64,000 nucleotides of DNA from Hydra vulgaris (lineage: Eukaryota; Cnidaria; Hydrozoa; Anthoathecata; Hydridae): assembly GCF_038396675.1 (NCBI RefSeq), contig NC_088934.1:39545001-39609000 (forward strand). The letters are read 5' to 3'. Position numbers and translations under genes: made by a program. Below, one piece after another: positions 11,210-22,635 of this stretch. Numbering within the stretch: the first letter of the stretch is position 1; each line of letters starts with the position of its first letter. The notes below the pieces were generated by a model, which worked only from the letters and a program-made list of their open reading frames with translations, ran no database searches and was not told where the DNA came from.

Positions 11210-11837
11210 AGGTAATTTTGTACACCACTAGTTACTATTTTTCAAAGTGTTAAAATGTTATATTTATTTTTTATAATTTACTCATTTTAGTAAATATTAC
11301 AATATTTAAAAGAATGAAATTTTGATAGGGTGTGTTAAACCTTACCCACAACCTAACACCCAACTTTATGATAGACCTGTAATACTCGCTAGTGATGTAG
11401 AATAAAATAATACCAATATGTTATTCATAAATATTATCAATTTCATAAAAAAAACACTCTTTAATGGAGAAAAAGTGTTTTTTGTGAGGTGTCGGTGGTG
11501 GATTAGCACCCCCTCTGGATCCCTTGATGCGCCATTTACCTAGAAAAAAGTTTAAAATTAAAGCCCATTTTTACACCTATCTTTTGATATCAAGTTATAA
11601 ATTTTTGAATAAGAATTGACAATGTTATAACAATTTATGTAAAAAAAAAAATTTTTTTGACCACAGTTTTATCAAGAAATCCATATATCGAAAATTTGCT
11701 ACTAAAAACGTCATAACTTTTTATAGAATCGTCCGATTTTCGTAATTTTTTCACCTTTGAAATACTGTATTTGAGAGCTTTCTAATGATATATAACATTG
11801 TATTATTTGAATAATTTAAAAAAATCAGTCCACGTAC

Positions 11838-12375
<538 letters not shown>

Positions 12376-12556
12376 ATAGGGGGTTAATTTATTTCAGTGG
12401 GGGTTAGAAATACTTAAGCCCCCGGTTAATCCATTTCGCTATATTTTAAAATAATTTAACTCCCGGGGTTAATTTATTTCGAAATAGATTAACCGGGGAG
12501 TTAAAATGTTTTAACCGGGAGTTAACTTTTTGGGGAGTTAATCTATTTCGCGTCAC
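12376..12556. repeat. Palindrome-rich element built from GGTTAATYTATTTCG units
   Basis: Several copies in both orientations of a unit reading TTAACTCCCSGGTTAAT-ATTTC. The largest palindrome is centred at 12480/12481 (TTTC|GAAA) with arms 12456-12480 and 12481-12504. It may be a small MITE; no target duplication was identified. Confidence 0.6.
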
Positions 12557-12737
12557 CGGCATACAACCTGGCCATCAATTTAGCACACTATGCTTTGCGA
12601 TTTATGAATTATTGCTCCACCAATTAAATTAATTTTTTTTCAAATCTTAATAGTTAATAAACAATAATAGTTATAACGTAAAAATGTAAAAAAAACCTGC
12701 ATTTTTAGTTAAAAAAAAATTAAAAAATCTAAAATAC

Positions 12738-12806
12738 TCATGAAAGACTTGAACCCAGAACTCCGCGCGTGCATGCCACAACTTTATCCGCTTGGCTACG
12801 CAAACT
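12738..12806 (-). ncRNA. tRNA-like relic (probably tRNA-derived SINE head)
   Basis: The minus strand has an A-box-like TAGCCAAGCGG (12798-12788) and a B-box-like GGGTTCAAGTC (12756-12746) at tRNA spacing. The acceptor, D and T stems do not pair well, so it is not a functional tRNA. Either a decayed tRNA gene or a SINE head fits. Confidence 0.4.
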
Positions 12807-13204
12807 TACGAGATATACTTACAAGTTATTATGTGTAACAATAATTTACGGAAATTAATTTTAGGTAATTAACGGTAATTAATTTTAGAATTATTTCCCG
12901 AAATTGCCGGCGATTACCTTTTGAGATAAAGTATAAAAAATACTTAGTAAGTAGTGCTTACCTATATTTTTCTTGAAATAATCCCAGATTGAAGATGTTG
13001 TAATAACGAGTTTTCTTTAATAACTAAAGTATATTTATGTTTAATTGTTTAAAACTAAAGTTTAGTTGTTGAATGTTGAACACAGAACAAAGCGAGAATT
13101 ACGATACCACGAGAGATTTAATTAAAGTAACTATACCAGAAGAGAAATTAAAATATGAATGCGATATTACACAATTAATTAAATTAAAATAACTGTAGTG
13201 ACTG
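12807..13204. other. AT-rich intergenic, nothing recognised
   Basis: Unique-looking AT-rich sequence with a short repeat (GGTAATTAACGGTAATTAAT near 12862). No ORF, RNA or transposon end that I can support. Confidence 0.4.
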
Positions 13205-13456
13205 TTACGAAATCAATTCCCTTTGAACAATCATATCTAATAAGCCTTAAGAATAATTATTAACATCACAAGCATTGCATCACAAGCAATTCCCTTTGGA
13301 GAATTGATGAAAACTCTAATTAATGATAGTTACAAAACAAATTCCCTTTGAACAACCATTTCTAATTCTCGTTTAGAATAATCATTAACCATTGAATCAC
13401 AAGCAATTTTCTTTGGAGAATTATATGAAAAACATTTTTTAATGATTGCAAAACTA
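13205..13456. repeat. Two diverged tandem units of about 126 bp
   Basis: GTTACGAAATCAATTCCCTTTGAACAA... at 13205 recurs as GTTACAAAACAAATTCCCTTTGAACAA at 13330. Both units share CACAAGCAATT.CTTTGGAGAATT at the same offset. A partial third unit may begin near 13446. Confidence 0.7.
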
Positions 13457-13549
13457 TTCCCTTGGAGATTAATCCGCACAGAAAATTTTCGCTTGAATGG
13501 AATAAAAATTCGATAGAGTTGGAATAACGACATGAAAAATTACACATTG

Positions 13550-13849
13550 CAGGGGCTGATCCAGGTCATTGTTCTAAGGGGGTAGTCGGACCAAAAAAAA
13601 TATAAAAAAAAAGGTTTGCGTTTTTTCAAAATAAAACAACTGTTTCATTTGATATTTAGAATGATTTTTAGAAAGGTTATAAGATAGTTAGTAATAGTAA
13701 ATATATTGAATGGTTATGTAAATTTTTTTATTTTTTTTTTATTTTTTTAACTTTATCAATAATATTTTGAAGTTTGACGTTTCTTAGGTAGGGGAAGGGG
13801 GTAGTTACCCCGAATACCACCCCCCTCCCTAACTTTTTTGTCCGCCCTT
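13550..13849. mobile_element. hAT-type MITE (about 300 bp)
   Basis: The left end CAGGGGCTGATCC and the inverted right end AAGGGCGGAC are flanked by an 8-bp duplication with one mismatch (ACACATTG at 13542-13549, ACACACTG at 13850-13857). The interior is AT-rich with G-runs near both ends (AGGGGGTAG; GGGGAAGGGGGTAG). No coding capacity. Confidence 0.6.
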
Positions 13850-14204
13850 ACACACTGTTTAACATAATTTAATAATTTGTAAAAATTTCATATAGGAATA
13901 AATGTTGAAAAAATCTTTTCTTTCCTTTTAATCACGGTAGAAAATGTTGTAATAAGGATAACAAATAAGAAATTAAAATACAGAAGTGGTACCACACAAT
14001 TAGTTAAATTAAAACAAAGATACCAGATGAGAAATTAAATGATAAACATGATGTCATACAACCAGCTTAGAGAACTTTTTTTTATAATAAATGAGCCATA
14101 TATATATATTTCATTAATTATACGAATTTACTATTTCAAATTACAAATCGTTTATAAAAATAACATGGAAGTTCTCATGATGACCCGAGTTGCAATACCA
14201 AATG
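13850..14204. other. AT-rich spacer, nothing recognised
   Basis: Short motifs ACCAGATGAGAAATTAAA and ACCAGAAGAGAAATTAAA (about 14020 and 13137) recur, suggesting decayed repeats. No gene supported. Confidence 0.4.
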
Positions 14205-14560
14205 ATACTATCGGTACCAAACAATACCAACATAACCGATAACTTTGATATTAGTATCGATATCGATACCGTAAGGTATCGCACCGAGACCAAACGATAC
14301 CAACATAACCGATACTTTCGATACCAGTATCGCGTGATCTCGATATCGATACTGTATGGTATCGCAGCGATACCAAACGATACCAACATAACCGATACTT
14401 TCGATACCGGTATGCGTGATCTCGAAGTCGATACTGTAAAGTATCGCATCAAGACCAAACGATACCAAACAGTACCAACATTAACGATACTTTCGATACC
14501 ATTATCGCGTGATTTCGATACCGATACTGTATGGTATCGCACCGATACCAGACGAGAAAT
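14205..14560. repeat. GATACC minisatellite, about 83-bp units
   Basis: Units containing AAACGATACCAACATAACCG begin at about 14218 (diverged), 14292, 14375 and 14457. Each unit is full of GATACC and its complement GGTATC plus ATCGAT/GATATC sites, so the array is close to self-complementary. This explains open frames of Tyr/Arg-rich peptides on both strands, which are not genes. Confidence 0.85.
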
Positions 14561-15921
14561 CGAGACTCGAGACCGATTATCTAGTGTCTAATATATATAG
14601 GTACGCGGAAATCGCGATTTACGGAGACAATTTTTATGCTAAAATTTTGGTTCTCATTTTTTTAACACTTTTTTAGGCAGCGTGGGACAGACGTGTTTTT
14701 GTAGAATTTTTTTTTTAGAAACATATATACACATAGATACTTTTTTGAAAGAAGAAGAGCTAATCTTGATTTTTCAAGACTTTTATGTATGGTTACTGAA
14801 CTTTTTTATGGATTATTTTGCTCCTGAATATTTGGTTGATGTTCACACATGAAATTGCAGTCGAAGAAATGTCGATCCCCCTTTTTTTATTATTAAAATA
14901 GTTTTCTACATGCATTTGTTATTCACTTGCCAAATTTCAACGAAAAAAAAATACCAGCAAATAGTTTAACTTGTGTTAGATTAAGTTTATCATTTTTTTT
15001 AGGTAGTTCTAGACAAACGTTATTTTGTGGTGATTCTTATTAGAAACATATATGAACCTAGACTATTTTTAAAAAACGAAAGGTTAATCTTGATTTTTTT
15101 ATGACCATAATGTATGATTATCATACTTTTTTATAGATTATTTTTTCGAAAACTTTGCATGAAAATTTGGTTGATGTTCACACATGAAATTGCAGTCGTA
15201 GAAATGTCGATCCCCCTTTTTTTATTATTAAAATAATTTTCTACATGCATTTCCTATTCACATGCTAATTTTCAACGAAAAATAAATACCAGCAAATAGT
15301 TTAATTAGTGTAGAACTTTTTGTGCCTATTTTTGTTTTTTTGTTGTTGTTGTTTTTTTCGGTAAGCGAAATACGGGGGCGGATAAGGGGGATAAGGACTC
15401 AAAAAAATTATTGCAATTTTGTATTATGTTGATTTTTATTATTAGATTAAAATTAAAGTGCAAAATATAAATAAAAGTGTTTTTAATTCTCTAACAGATT
15501 AAAGTTAATTTATTTTATTTCATAATAGTATTATAGTTAACTTATGCTTGAAACAAAAAATAATAATTAATGTAAAAACTTATTGTTTTCTTATGTTACA
15601 TATAAAAAGAATAATGTTTCAGATAAAGACTCTTGCTTTTGAATGGATTGTTAAGTGATAGTATCAGTTGACAAATTTATTAACACACCATATATAAATA
15701 AGTATACAAATCAGATTCTTCATTGGTTTATTCCTAACAAAAAATTTGTTAGTGTTTTTCAACTATAATAAAAGATATTATTGTTATTATCTTTTTTTAC
15801 TTCGATTGTATACTTCTATAACTGGACTATTATTTAAATCATTATACTAGCATGCCTTATGTTTACTTATTGTTTAGACTCTACAGACTCTGTTTTTTAT
15901 TACAACTTTGTTAACCTTGAG

Positions 15922-16651
15922 ATAAATCTTCAGCTGCTACAACTGGTAAGTTCAAAAAAGCTATTATTTTCTAATCTGTTTATGCATGATGTATGCGTAA
16001 AACAATTATTTCTAATATGTGTATGCCTTTCTTATCAATTGCAAATAAAATTTTATTTTATTACAACTTATATTTTCATTTAATTTCACAACCTTCTTAT
16101 AATCAGCCCAACCTTCTGCTAGTAAAATTATGATTTAATTATTTTTCTGAATGATTATTGAATTCATAATATTTCTATTTACATACACTATTTAATACAT
16201 GTTTATTATGTTATCCATTAAAGTGCAGTAGAAGTAAAATCAAGAGTAGTATTTAAATTTTTCTTTGATTAACATTTTTAAAATATATAGTTGATTAATT
16301 AGTCTTTCATTTTATTTGTTCAGCCAATGACTTTCACAAGTAGTTGGTTTATATTAAATGTTACATAATACCATTCAGTACTAATCTATTTACAATTCAA
16401 TGTCATTAGATCTTACATATGGTGTCTATCAGAGATACATGTATCAGCACCCTGGACCGACTAGCAGTCGCTCATTTTTGTGATGGGTCCAGTTAGGAGG
16501 GAATGACGGGGAATAATTTAGCTGGACCTATCATCCCCTAACAGGGGTGCTAGGAGCTACAGCAGAAGAAAGCTGTTGTGGAGAAGTTTGCAGGCGAAGA
16601 CAGCATGGTAGCAGCTTTGTGGTTAATGGTGGCATACACAATCATTAGGCA
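15922..16651 (+). pseudogene. Degenerate cargo gene of GGTACG copy 2
   Basis: One 24-nt microexon survives with AG/GTAAG borders (15922-15945, KSSAATT core). A shortened one of 15 nt (16107-16121, PQPSA core) is still in phase. The terminal exon from 16410 reads LTYGVYQRYMYQHPGPTS, then RSFL-stop-WVQLGGNDGE-stop, so two stops kill it. The first-exon region (about 15480-15500) has lost its donor. Residue-level similarity to copy 1 (TY..Y..Y..QHPGPTS.RS, W.Q.GGND) is much better than the surrounding intron similarity, which argues that this really was a protein. Confidence 0.6.
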
Positions 16652-17537
16652 CCACCATTCTTGTTTTTTTATTAAAAATTTATATGTAATATCATTAAGT
16701 TTGTTTTCCATTTTGTCTCAATTTTTTTCAAACATTTGAATTATTTATTTAAAATTTATTTACCCAAAATAATTTAAAAATGAAGCATTGACAAGTGTAA
16801 TAGTTTTAATGAAATATTTTGTATGTTTTCAATGTGATTAAAAATTGTAGTATAAAAGTAGTCAAGTTGTACCTAGAAATAGTTATAAACTTTTAGATAC
16901 AATCAGGACTTTTTGAGGATTTCATAGCCCATATTAAATACAGTGTTAAATTTATGTGTAATATTTTATTGAGTTGATAAATATGAAAAGTCTTTTTTTT
17001 AGGGTGGATACTCCAACCTGCATTTTGTAATGTAATAAGATTTGTAAAGTTATGTCTCTATTTTATATAAAAGCAATTTAAAAACGTTTTTAAATTTCTG
17101 TTGACATTTTTTTCAAGTTTAAATATGAAAGGAAGGGGGGGGGGGCGTTAGTTGTGGCACACGCCCCTTTCCTAACTAATGTAGTAAAATAAACTTGTAT
17201 ACTAATTTCTTATTTTCAATAAACTCAATTTAAAATCTTTTTTCAAATCTCTTTACAAATTTTTTTTTTAGGTTGGAAGACTAAAGGAGATGGGGGGGGG
17301 GGGGGAGGGGGGGAAGGAGGAGTTAGGCGTGGCACATATCCCACCCCTAATGCCAATTTATACACCACTTGTAAACGCTGTAGAGTAAGAAAGTATTATT
17401 TATACTTCCGAACACAAAATATAATCAGGGTTTTTAAGATTAAAGTATTTATAATTATCATTATCATCAAATCATCAAATTCATCATTATCATCATTATC
17501 ATCATTATCATCAAATTTATTAAATATAACTTGTGGA

Positions 17538-18485
17538 GTGCCACAAGGCTCAATACTAGGCCCATTGCTGTTCCTGATATACATCAATGATCTATACAAA
17601 GCCTCAAACTTAATGACAATTATGTTTGCGGATGACACTAATCTTTTTTTAACCAGCAATGATCTAACAACATTATTTAGAAATATGAACACTGAGGTTA
17701 TTAAAATCTCTGACTGGTTCAAATCAAACAAATTATCAATTAATATAGAAAAAACTAAATGGATGCTTTTTTACCCAAATTCAAAAAAAAAATTAATTCC
17801 AAGTATTACGCCACTTATTTTTGTTGACAATATTGAAATAAAGCGAACAAAAATTACAAATTTTTTAGGCATTTATATTGATGAAAATCTTAAATGGAAA
17901 CACCACGTTAACAACCTAAATAACAAAATTGCTAGAACTATAGGAATATTATATAAATCAAGAAGTTTCTTAAATAAACATACTTTAACTCAATTATACT
18001 ATTCCTTTATTTACTGCCATATTAACTACGCTAACATTGCTTGGAGTAGTGTGAACAAAAGTATACTAGAACCTCTTCAACGTCAACAGAAACACATTGC
18101 ACGTCTTATAAACTTTAAAGACCGTTTTACTCATGCCAGGCCTCTCTTACTTGAAATGAATATTTTAAATATATATCAGCTAAATGTTTATAATATTTTA
18201 TGTTTTATGTATAAATGTAAAACCAACGATTCCCCTTCTTCCTTTCATAACCTATACTCAATAAAAGAAAAAAACAAGTACAATCTACGAAATGATAATT
18301 CTATTCGACTACAATTTTCGCATACAAATTTTGGTAAATCTTGTGTTTCTTTCCGAGGAGCCTTTCTTTGGAATAAAATAGTTTTGAAAATTTTTGACTT
18401 TTCTCATAAATGGACTTATACCTCTTATAAAAGGAAACTTAAGAAAATCATTTTGTCTATTGATAATATACTTTTATACTTTTAA
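17538..18485 (+). pseudogene. LINE RT ORF fragment (RT palm onward)
   Basis: The open frame of 315 codons starts in the RT at PQGSILGPLLFLIYINDL. The catalytic FADDTN box is at about residue 31. The thumb region has NFLGIYIDENLKWKHH, then the LINE C-terminal region (NIAWSSVN...PLQRQQKHIARLI...FRGAFLWN) ends at TAA. Upstream RT motifs and the endonuclease are missing through 5' truncation. Within the fragment there is no stop or frameshift, so the insertion may be fairly young. It is very similar in layout to the minus-strand copy at 61.8-64 kb. Confidence 0.88.
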
Positions 18486-18618
18486 TAGGAAATTTATTTG
18501 AAAATTTCTATTTTTATTTAAATTATGTTTTTCTTCTAATATTGTTAAACACAGTTTTTTTTTTTATTTATTTTAAAATATGTAAATTTATAACGAGTTT
18601 GCAGTGGTTCTCGACGAC

Positions 18619-18634
18619 AAGACCTTAAGGTCTT
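18619..18634 (+). other. LINE 3' UTR hairpin, copy 2
   Basis: Stem AAGACC/GGTCTT with loop TTAA, about 130 nt after the ORF stop and about 115 nt before the A-rich tail. Context CGACGAC-stem-CTACGAGTCTCCG. Confidence 0.65.
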
Positions 18635-19271
18635 CTACGAGTCTCCGCATTCTTTTTTTTTTTTATTATTTATAGTAAAAATCCTCACTTGTAATTGTTT
18701 ATATTATTATATCTTAACTTGTAATTTTATAAATATTGAAGAAATGTAAAAAAAGTTAAAGAAAAAAAAAAAAATAATAAAAAAAATAAGAATGTAACAT
18801 TTCACTATGAGGGTGTTAAAACGTAACGAAAACATCCACCCTTTAATATAAGATAGACCACTAATATTTGAAAATGGAATGGAAGCAAATTAGATCAACT
18901 TTTTGTGTATAAAGATAAAAAAATTTATCAGAAAAAACAATCTTTCAGATGAAAAACTTGTATTTTTTAAGGCTTACGATAGTGTGCCATACCCCCTCTG
19001 GCCCTCTAGACACCCCCTTTATCTATAGACTAATATAAACTTGTAGCCTACTCTTACATCTATCTTTTGATACCAACTTATAGGCATTTGGATAAGACTT
19101 GACAAAGTTATAACAATTTTAGTGAAAAAAATAATAATTTTGGAACCAGTTTATTCAATAAATCCATATATCTAAAATTTGCTACTAAAAACTTCATAAC
19201 TTTTTTTTGAATTGTTTGTTTTTGATAATTTTTTCATCTTTAAAATACTGTATTGAAGGGCTTTCTAATTA

Positions 19272-21057
19272 CAGGGTGTATACTTAATTTCTGACCCCCT
19301 ATATCTCGGTTTACGAATACGGTATTTCAACACATACCATTTTATTACTGTCATATCAATTTAATTAGACAAAGAATATATGTTAATGTCAGTAATCAGT
19401 ATTTTGTCCATTTCTTTCTATGCATTGAGTAATTCTCCTTGGTAGGCTTTCTACTAGGCGAAAACACTCTTCTTGCTTAATGGCAGCCCACTCCTGTTCA
19501 ACACGTCTGATCAACTGTTGACGATTACGAGGTCGAGGATTGTGTAAAACACTGTTCTGGAGTCTTGACCAAATATGTTCGATGACATTTAAGTCGGGCG
19601 AGTTGCCAGGCCAGTCGGTCCACACTGCTGGAAAGTCTCTGTTGATCACATTCATTGTTGCTCTTGCCGTGTGGCAAGTTGCTCCATCTTGCATCAGAAT
19701 AACTTTATTTCTCACAGGAAAGATGGTCTTATCATCAGCTGCACGTTTGTACACAGGTAGAATAATATCACGGTAATACTTTCCATCAACAGTTTTATTT
19801 TGCTCAACAACAACCAGATCAGTTTTGCCATATCGAGAAATGCCGCCGGCTTTTCTCGATATGGCAAAGACCTTTGAGACCGAATTTCGGACGTCGAACA
19901 TAAGGTATTGACTCTGGTGTTGCTGTACGTACTCTTTGATTTTGACGGTTTAGAGCCGGATATAATTCAATTGTACTCTCATCAGTCCACAATACGTGAG
20001 CTCGTTTCACTTTACCATCCGGTAAGTCATCTGCGAATCCCTCTTCTTGCAAACGAGTACAAAAATTTACGCGATCAGTGATGTTTTTCTGCGACAACAT
20101 GGGTTTCACTTTCTGTGTATAGGCATGCTTTCCCCATGTGGTCTTGCGCAAGTATTTACTGATAGCACTGTGTGAAATTGTTTTTCCTCTTTCTTTTTAA
20201 CTGTCTGAAAAATTCAGTTTTTTAGCTACAGTTCTCGTTCCAACTCCGACTTTGTCTTTGACCCAGTTTCTGACCTTGTCCTTGGTTCTTGGTGAAAACT
20301 TTGTTGGCTTTCCAGGTTGCTGAGCATCTGTGACGTCACCCTCTTGTTTTCTTGCCCACTTCCTTACAGTATTTCGAGAAACTTTACACTGTCTAGTGAT
20401 TTCTTTAATGCTTAATCCTTGACTACATAAAACTTGAATTCGGTGACGAAGTAACTGTTTATCAGAACTCATTTTCAGAGTAAATTGCTAAAAAACACAT
20501 GTTATATAATACATGTTAGTAACATATACATATAATACATATAAATACACACAGAGTAATTAATGTAAATCATAAACAGACACCAAGTATCACTGATATA
20601 AATAAGGCAAATAAAAATAATGCTGATTATTTCTTGTAGCCAAAATGCTAAACATTAAAAAAGTGTAAACTTAATTTCTGACCCCGGTTTCGAAGAGTAG
20701 CAATACGTCATAAACAGTGAAGAAAAAATGTGTTATTAATTGGCAAACTAAGATCACATATTAAGGAGTAATAAGGACAATTTACTTAAAAATCGTGCTA
20801 AAACTATAGTCATAATGCCAAAGGCCGTGGAAGACAAGGAGAATGAAAATATCATTTTTATGTATGTTGACAAAATGGCTCCCATAAACATTTTCTGAGG
20901 TCATATCCTATCTGAAGTGAGCGTTTTACGTGCAGAAATTATAGTTACACCAAAATACATACTATAGTATTTTTCGGGCTAAAGTAGCATTTAAGAGAGC
21001 AACTCAAAATCTTGTGTTTGTAACATGTGGGGGGTCAGAAATTAAGTATACACCCTG
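19272..21057 (-). mobile_element. Tc1/mariner-family transposon, complete ends, TA target
   Basis: Both ends read CAGGGTGTATACTTAATTTC inward and are flanked by TA (19270-19271; 21058-21059). A third, partial copy of the terminal sequence (GTGTAAACTTAATTTCTGAC) lies internally at 20664, in the same orientation as the left end. The interior carries a minus-strand transposase gene. The element sits in GGTACG copy 2 at a TA that matches the uninterrupted sequence of copy 1. Confidence 0.92.
19389..20472 (-). pseudogene. Tc1/mariner transposase, one stop and one frameshift
   Basis: 20472-20197 holds the N-terminal HTH (LSIKEITRQCKVSRNTVRKW) and second HTH region (RTVAKKLNFSDS). An in-frame TAA at about 20196 then interrupts, and the frame continues KERGKTISHSAISKYL...LWTDESTIEL with the first catalytic Asp. 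A single extra G near 19879 shifts the frame; the downstream part (19901-19389) holds MQDGATCHTA (second Asp) and DWPGNSPDLNVIEHIW (catalytic Glu). I count 35 residues between the second Asp and the Glu, so a DD35E-like spacing. Two simple lesions suggest recent death. Confidence 0.9.
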
Positions 21058-21111
21058 TATATATAACATTCTAGTATATGCTCAATTTAAAAATTTCAGT
21101 CCACGTACCTA

Positions 21112-21149
21112 ATATATATATATATATACACATATGTATATATATATGT

Positions 21150-21237
<88 letters not shown>

Positions 21238-21260
21238 GTATATATATATATATACATATG

Positions 21261-21342
<82 letters not shown>
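21112..21342. repeat. (TA)n microsatellite with ATACATATGTAT interruptions
   Basis: Long TA tract directly after the right end of GGTACG copy 2, just as (TA)n follows copy 1 at 11841. Confidence 0.95.
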
Positions 21343-21344
<2 letters not shown>

Positions 21345-21346
<2 letters not shown>

Positions 21347-21596
21347 TACTTAAGCAAATAAAAAAAAAATAGCTAGTAGTAGTTGAACTTGCAGATTTGA
21401 TTTTGCCAGAAATTATTGTTGAATGCTGGGTTTTATAATGTGCTTTTAGCTTTATGAAACTAATAAAAACTCTATTGCATTTATCAAAAGTGCATTCGAC
21501 TTCTGAACCTCTCGATGCCAATCCATGAAAATTTCGAAAGTGAGAAAAAAAGACAGTTAATGATGAAAAATATAATCTACAGAGGTGGCATTTCAT
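21345..21596 (-). pseudogene. C2H2 zinc-finger fragment (two fingers)
   Basis: The minus-strand frame opens MKCHLCRLYFSSL. It has two C2H2 units: C3/C6/H19/H24 and C35/C40/H53/H58. The frame runs into the (TA)n tract with no further domain. Similar N-terminal double fingers precede CACTA-like transposon genes in invertebrates (memory-based, unverified), so this may be an orphaned first exon of such an element rather than a host transcription factor. Confidence 0.5.
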
Positions 21597-21599
21597 TTT

Positions 21600-21850
21600 T
21601 TTGGAAACCTTTTTAATGAGTGGTTCAGTTCTAAACGACGGATTGGAATATTTAATCCGTTAAATTAACGAAACTTCGAAGAATCCGTAAATATTTAATT
21701 TTACTCTGTTAATTTTGTGGTTTTCAGTAACGAATTATTTCGTTAATTTAACGAAAAAACGCAATCCGTTACTTTTTTTAACGGATTGTTTTTGGAGTGT
21801 AAATATAACTTTAACGCCATATCTCTTGAGCTCTTTCCTTAATTTTGACC
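21600..21850. other. Short repeat-like spacer
   Basis: AACGAAA/TTTCGTT and ATCCGTTAA motifs recur in both orientations (21640-21785), suggesting a decayed palindromic repeat. No gene. Confidence 0.4.
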
Positions 21851-22635
21851 CTATTTTGGAATCCATGGGAGTTTTATTGTTATGTAACCATTTTCTGTTT
21901 TATCTGCAACTACACCAACATGATTGTTTTTAATTTTGAGAAAATATTTTGTTTGATTTTCGACAAACATATTTATTATAAATTGCATTTCATCTTGAAT
22001 GTATTTTGGGGAGCAATTTTTTGAGGCTCTGGATATAAAACCTTTAAAGACTCCAAAAGTTATTACAGGATTAATGCTTGAATTTGGTTTTATTTGTATA
22101 TTCATAATTACGGAATTTCAATGGTTTATAAAGTTATAGTTGAAACTATTTGTATTTATTACTGTTATATCTAAAAAGTTTAACTCCTTCCTTCCATTTT
22201 TTATTTTCGATGTGTATTGAATTGCGGGATTTTGTTGGTTTAACAATTCCAAAATTTTTGCATTGTTTTTCAAATGAATCAAATCTCGCATGGCTGTCAT
22301 CTACATACGTTTTGAATGGGTTTGGTGAGAATAAATTTATTTCCGCGAATCTCAAAGTTTCTGTTTCTAAATGTTGCAAAAATGCCTCTGCAGCAACTAC
22401 CATAAGTGATAGTCTAATAGGGCAAGACATCGGTAGAGTTCTACTTACATTTTTATATAAAATGTAGCATCGGCTTAGGCAGAGTTTAATTAGTTGGTGA
22501 ATTTCAGTAATAATTAACTAAGTTCTTTTCGCAAGGTCATCTTTATCATTGTTGAATATGTCAATAGTTGTATTATTTTAACAAGATATTCAGAACAACC
22601 ACATAGCGGAGTACCGATAGTGGAACCCATGGTCT
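21851..22635 (-). pseudogene. Penelope-like retroelement RT fragment
   Basis: Reading leftward from 22635, a degraded GSTIGTPLCG patch (possible PMGSPLS-type motif) is followed by AAEAFLQHLET, FKTYVDDSHARFDS (the catalytic YVDD box), NPAIQYTSKIKNGRKELNFLDI and, after a frameshift, NIQIKPNSSINPVITFGVFKGF...FIINMFVEN. This motif order (YVDD, FLD, then the region normally starting VYRKPT) fits Penelope-like RTs, not the LINE RTs nearby. No GIY-YIG endonuclease was seen. Multiple frame changes make it a pseudogene. Confidence 0.65.

Larger units (their letters stand above)
17400..18785 (+). mobile_element. 5'-truncated L2/CR1-like LINE
   Basis: It starts in an (ATC)-rich stretch at 17455-17520, so the 5' junction is fuzzy. 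It carries the C-terminal half of an RT ORF (17538-18485), a T-rich 3' UTR, the conserved hairpin at 18619-18634 and an A-rich tail at 18750-18785. It lies inside GGTACG copy 2. Confidence 0.8.
14600..21109 (+). mobile_element. GGTACG element, copy 2 (interrupted by a LINE and a Tc1)
   Basis: TA-GGTACGCGGAAATCGCG at 14600 and CCACGTACC-TA at 21101-21109 are the same ends as copy 1. Shared blocks in order: the 325-bp tandem pair (14675, 15001), TACGGGGGCGGATA (near 15370), degenerate microexons, the terminal-exon motif (16410), GC-rich hairpin blocks, and the A/T-rich right part (about 18785-19271). A 5'-truncated LINE (about 17400-18785) and a complete Tc1-like element (19272-21057) interrupt it. 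After removal of the Tc1 and one TA the two flanks join to match copy 1 at 11785-11800. The element is therefore older than both insertions. Confidence 0.75.

Noticed and set aside
12738-12806. Functional tRNA gene
   Set aside because: A- and B-box words are present but the acceptor and T stems do not pair.
14141-14591. Tyr/Arg-rich ORFs on both strands over the GATACC array
   Set aside because: The array is nearly self-complementary and low in stop codons; no splice or start context and no recognisable domain.
21345-21596. Host C2H2 transcription factor
   Set aside because: Only two fingers, truncated by (TA)n and surrounded by repeats; a transposon-derived fragment is more likely.
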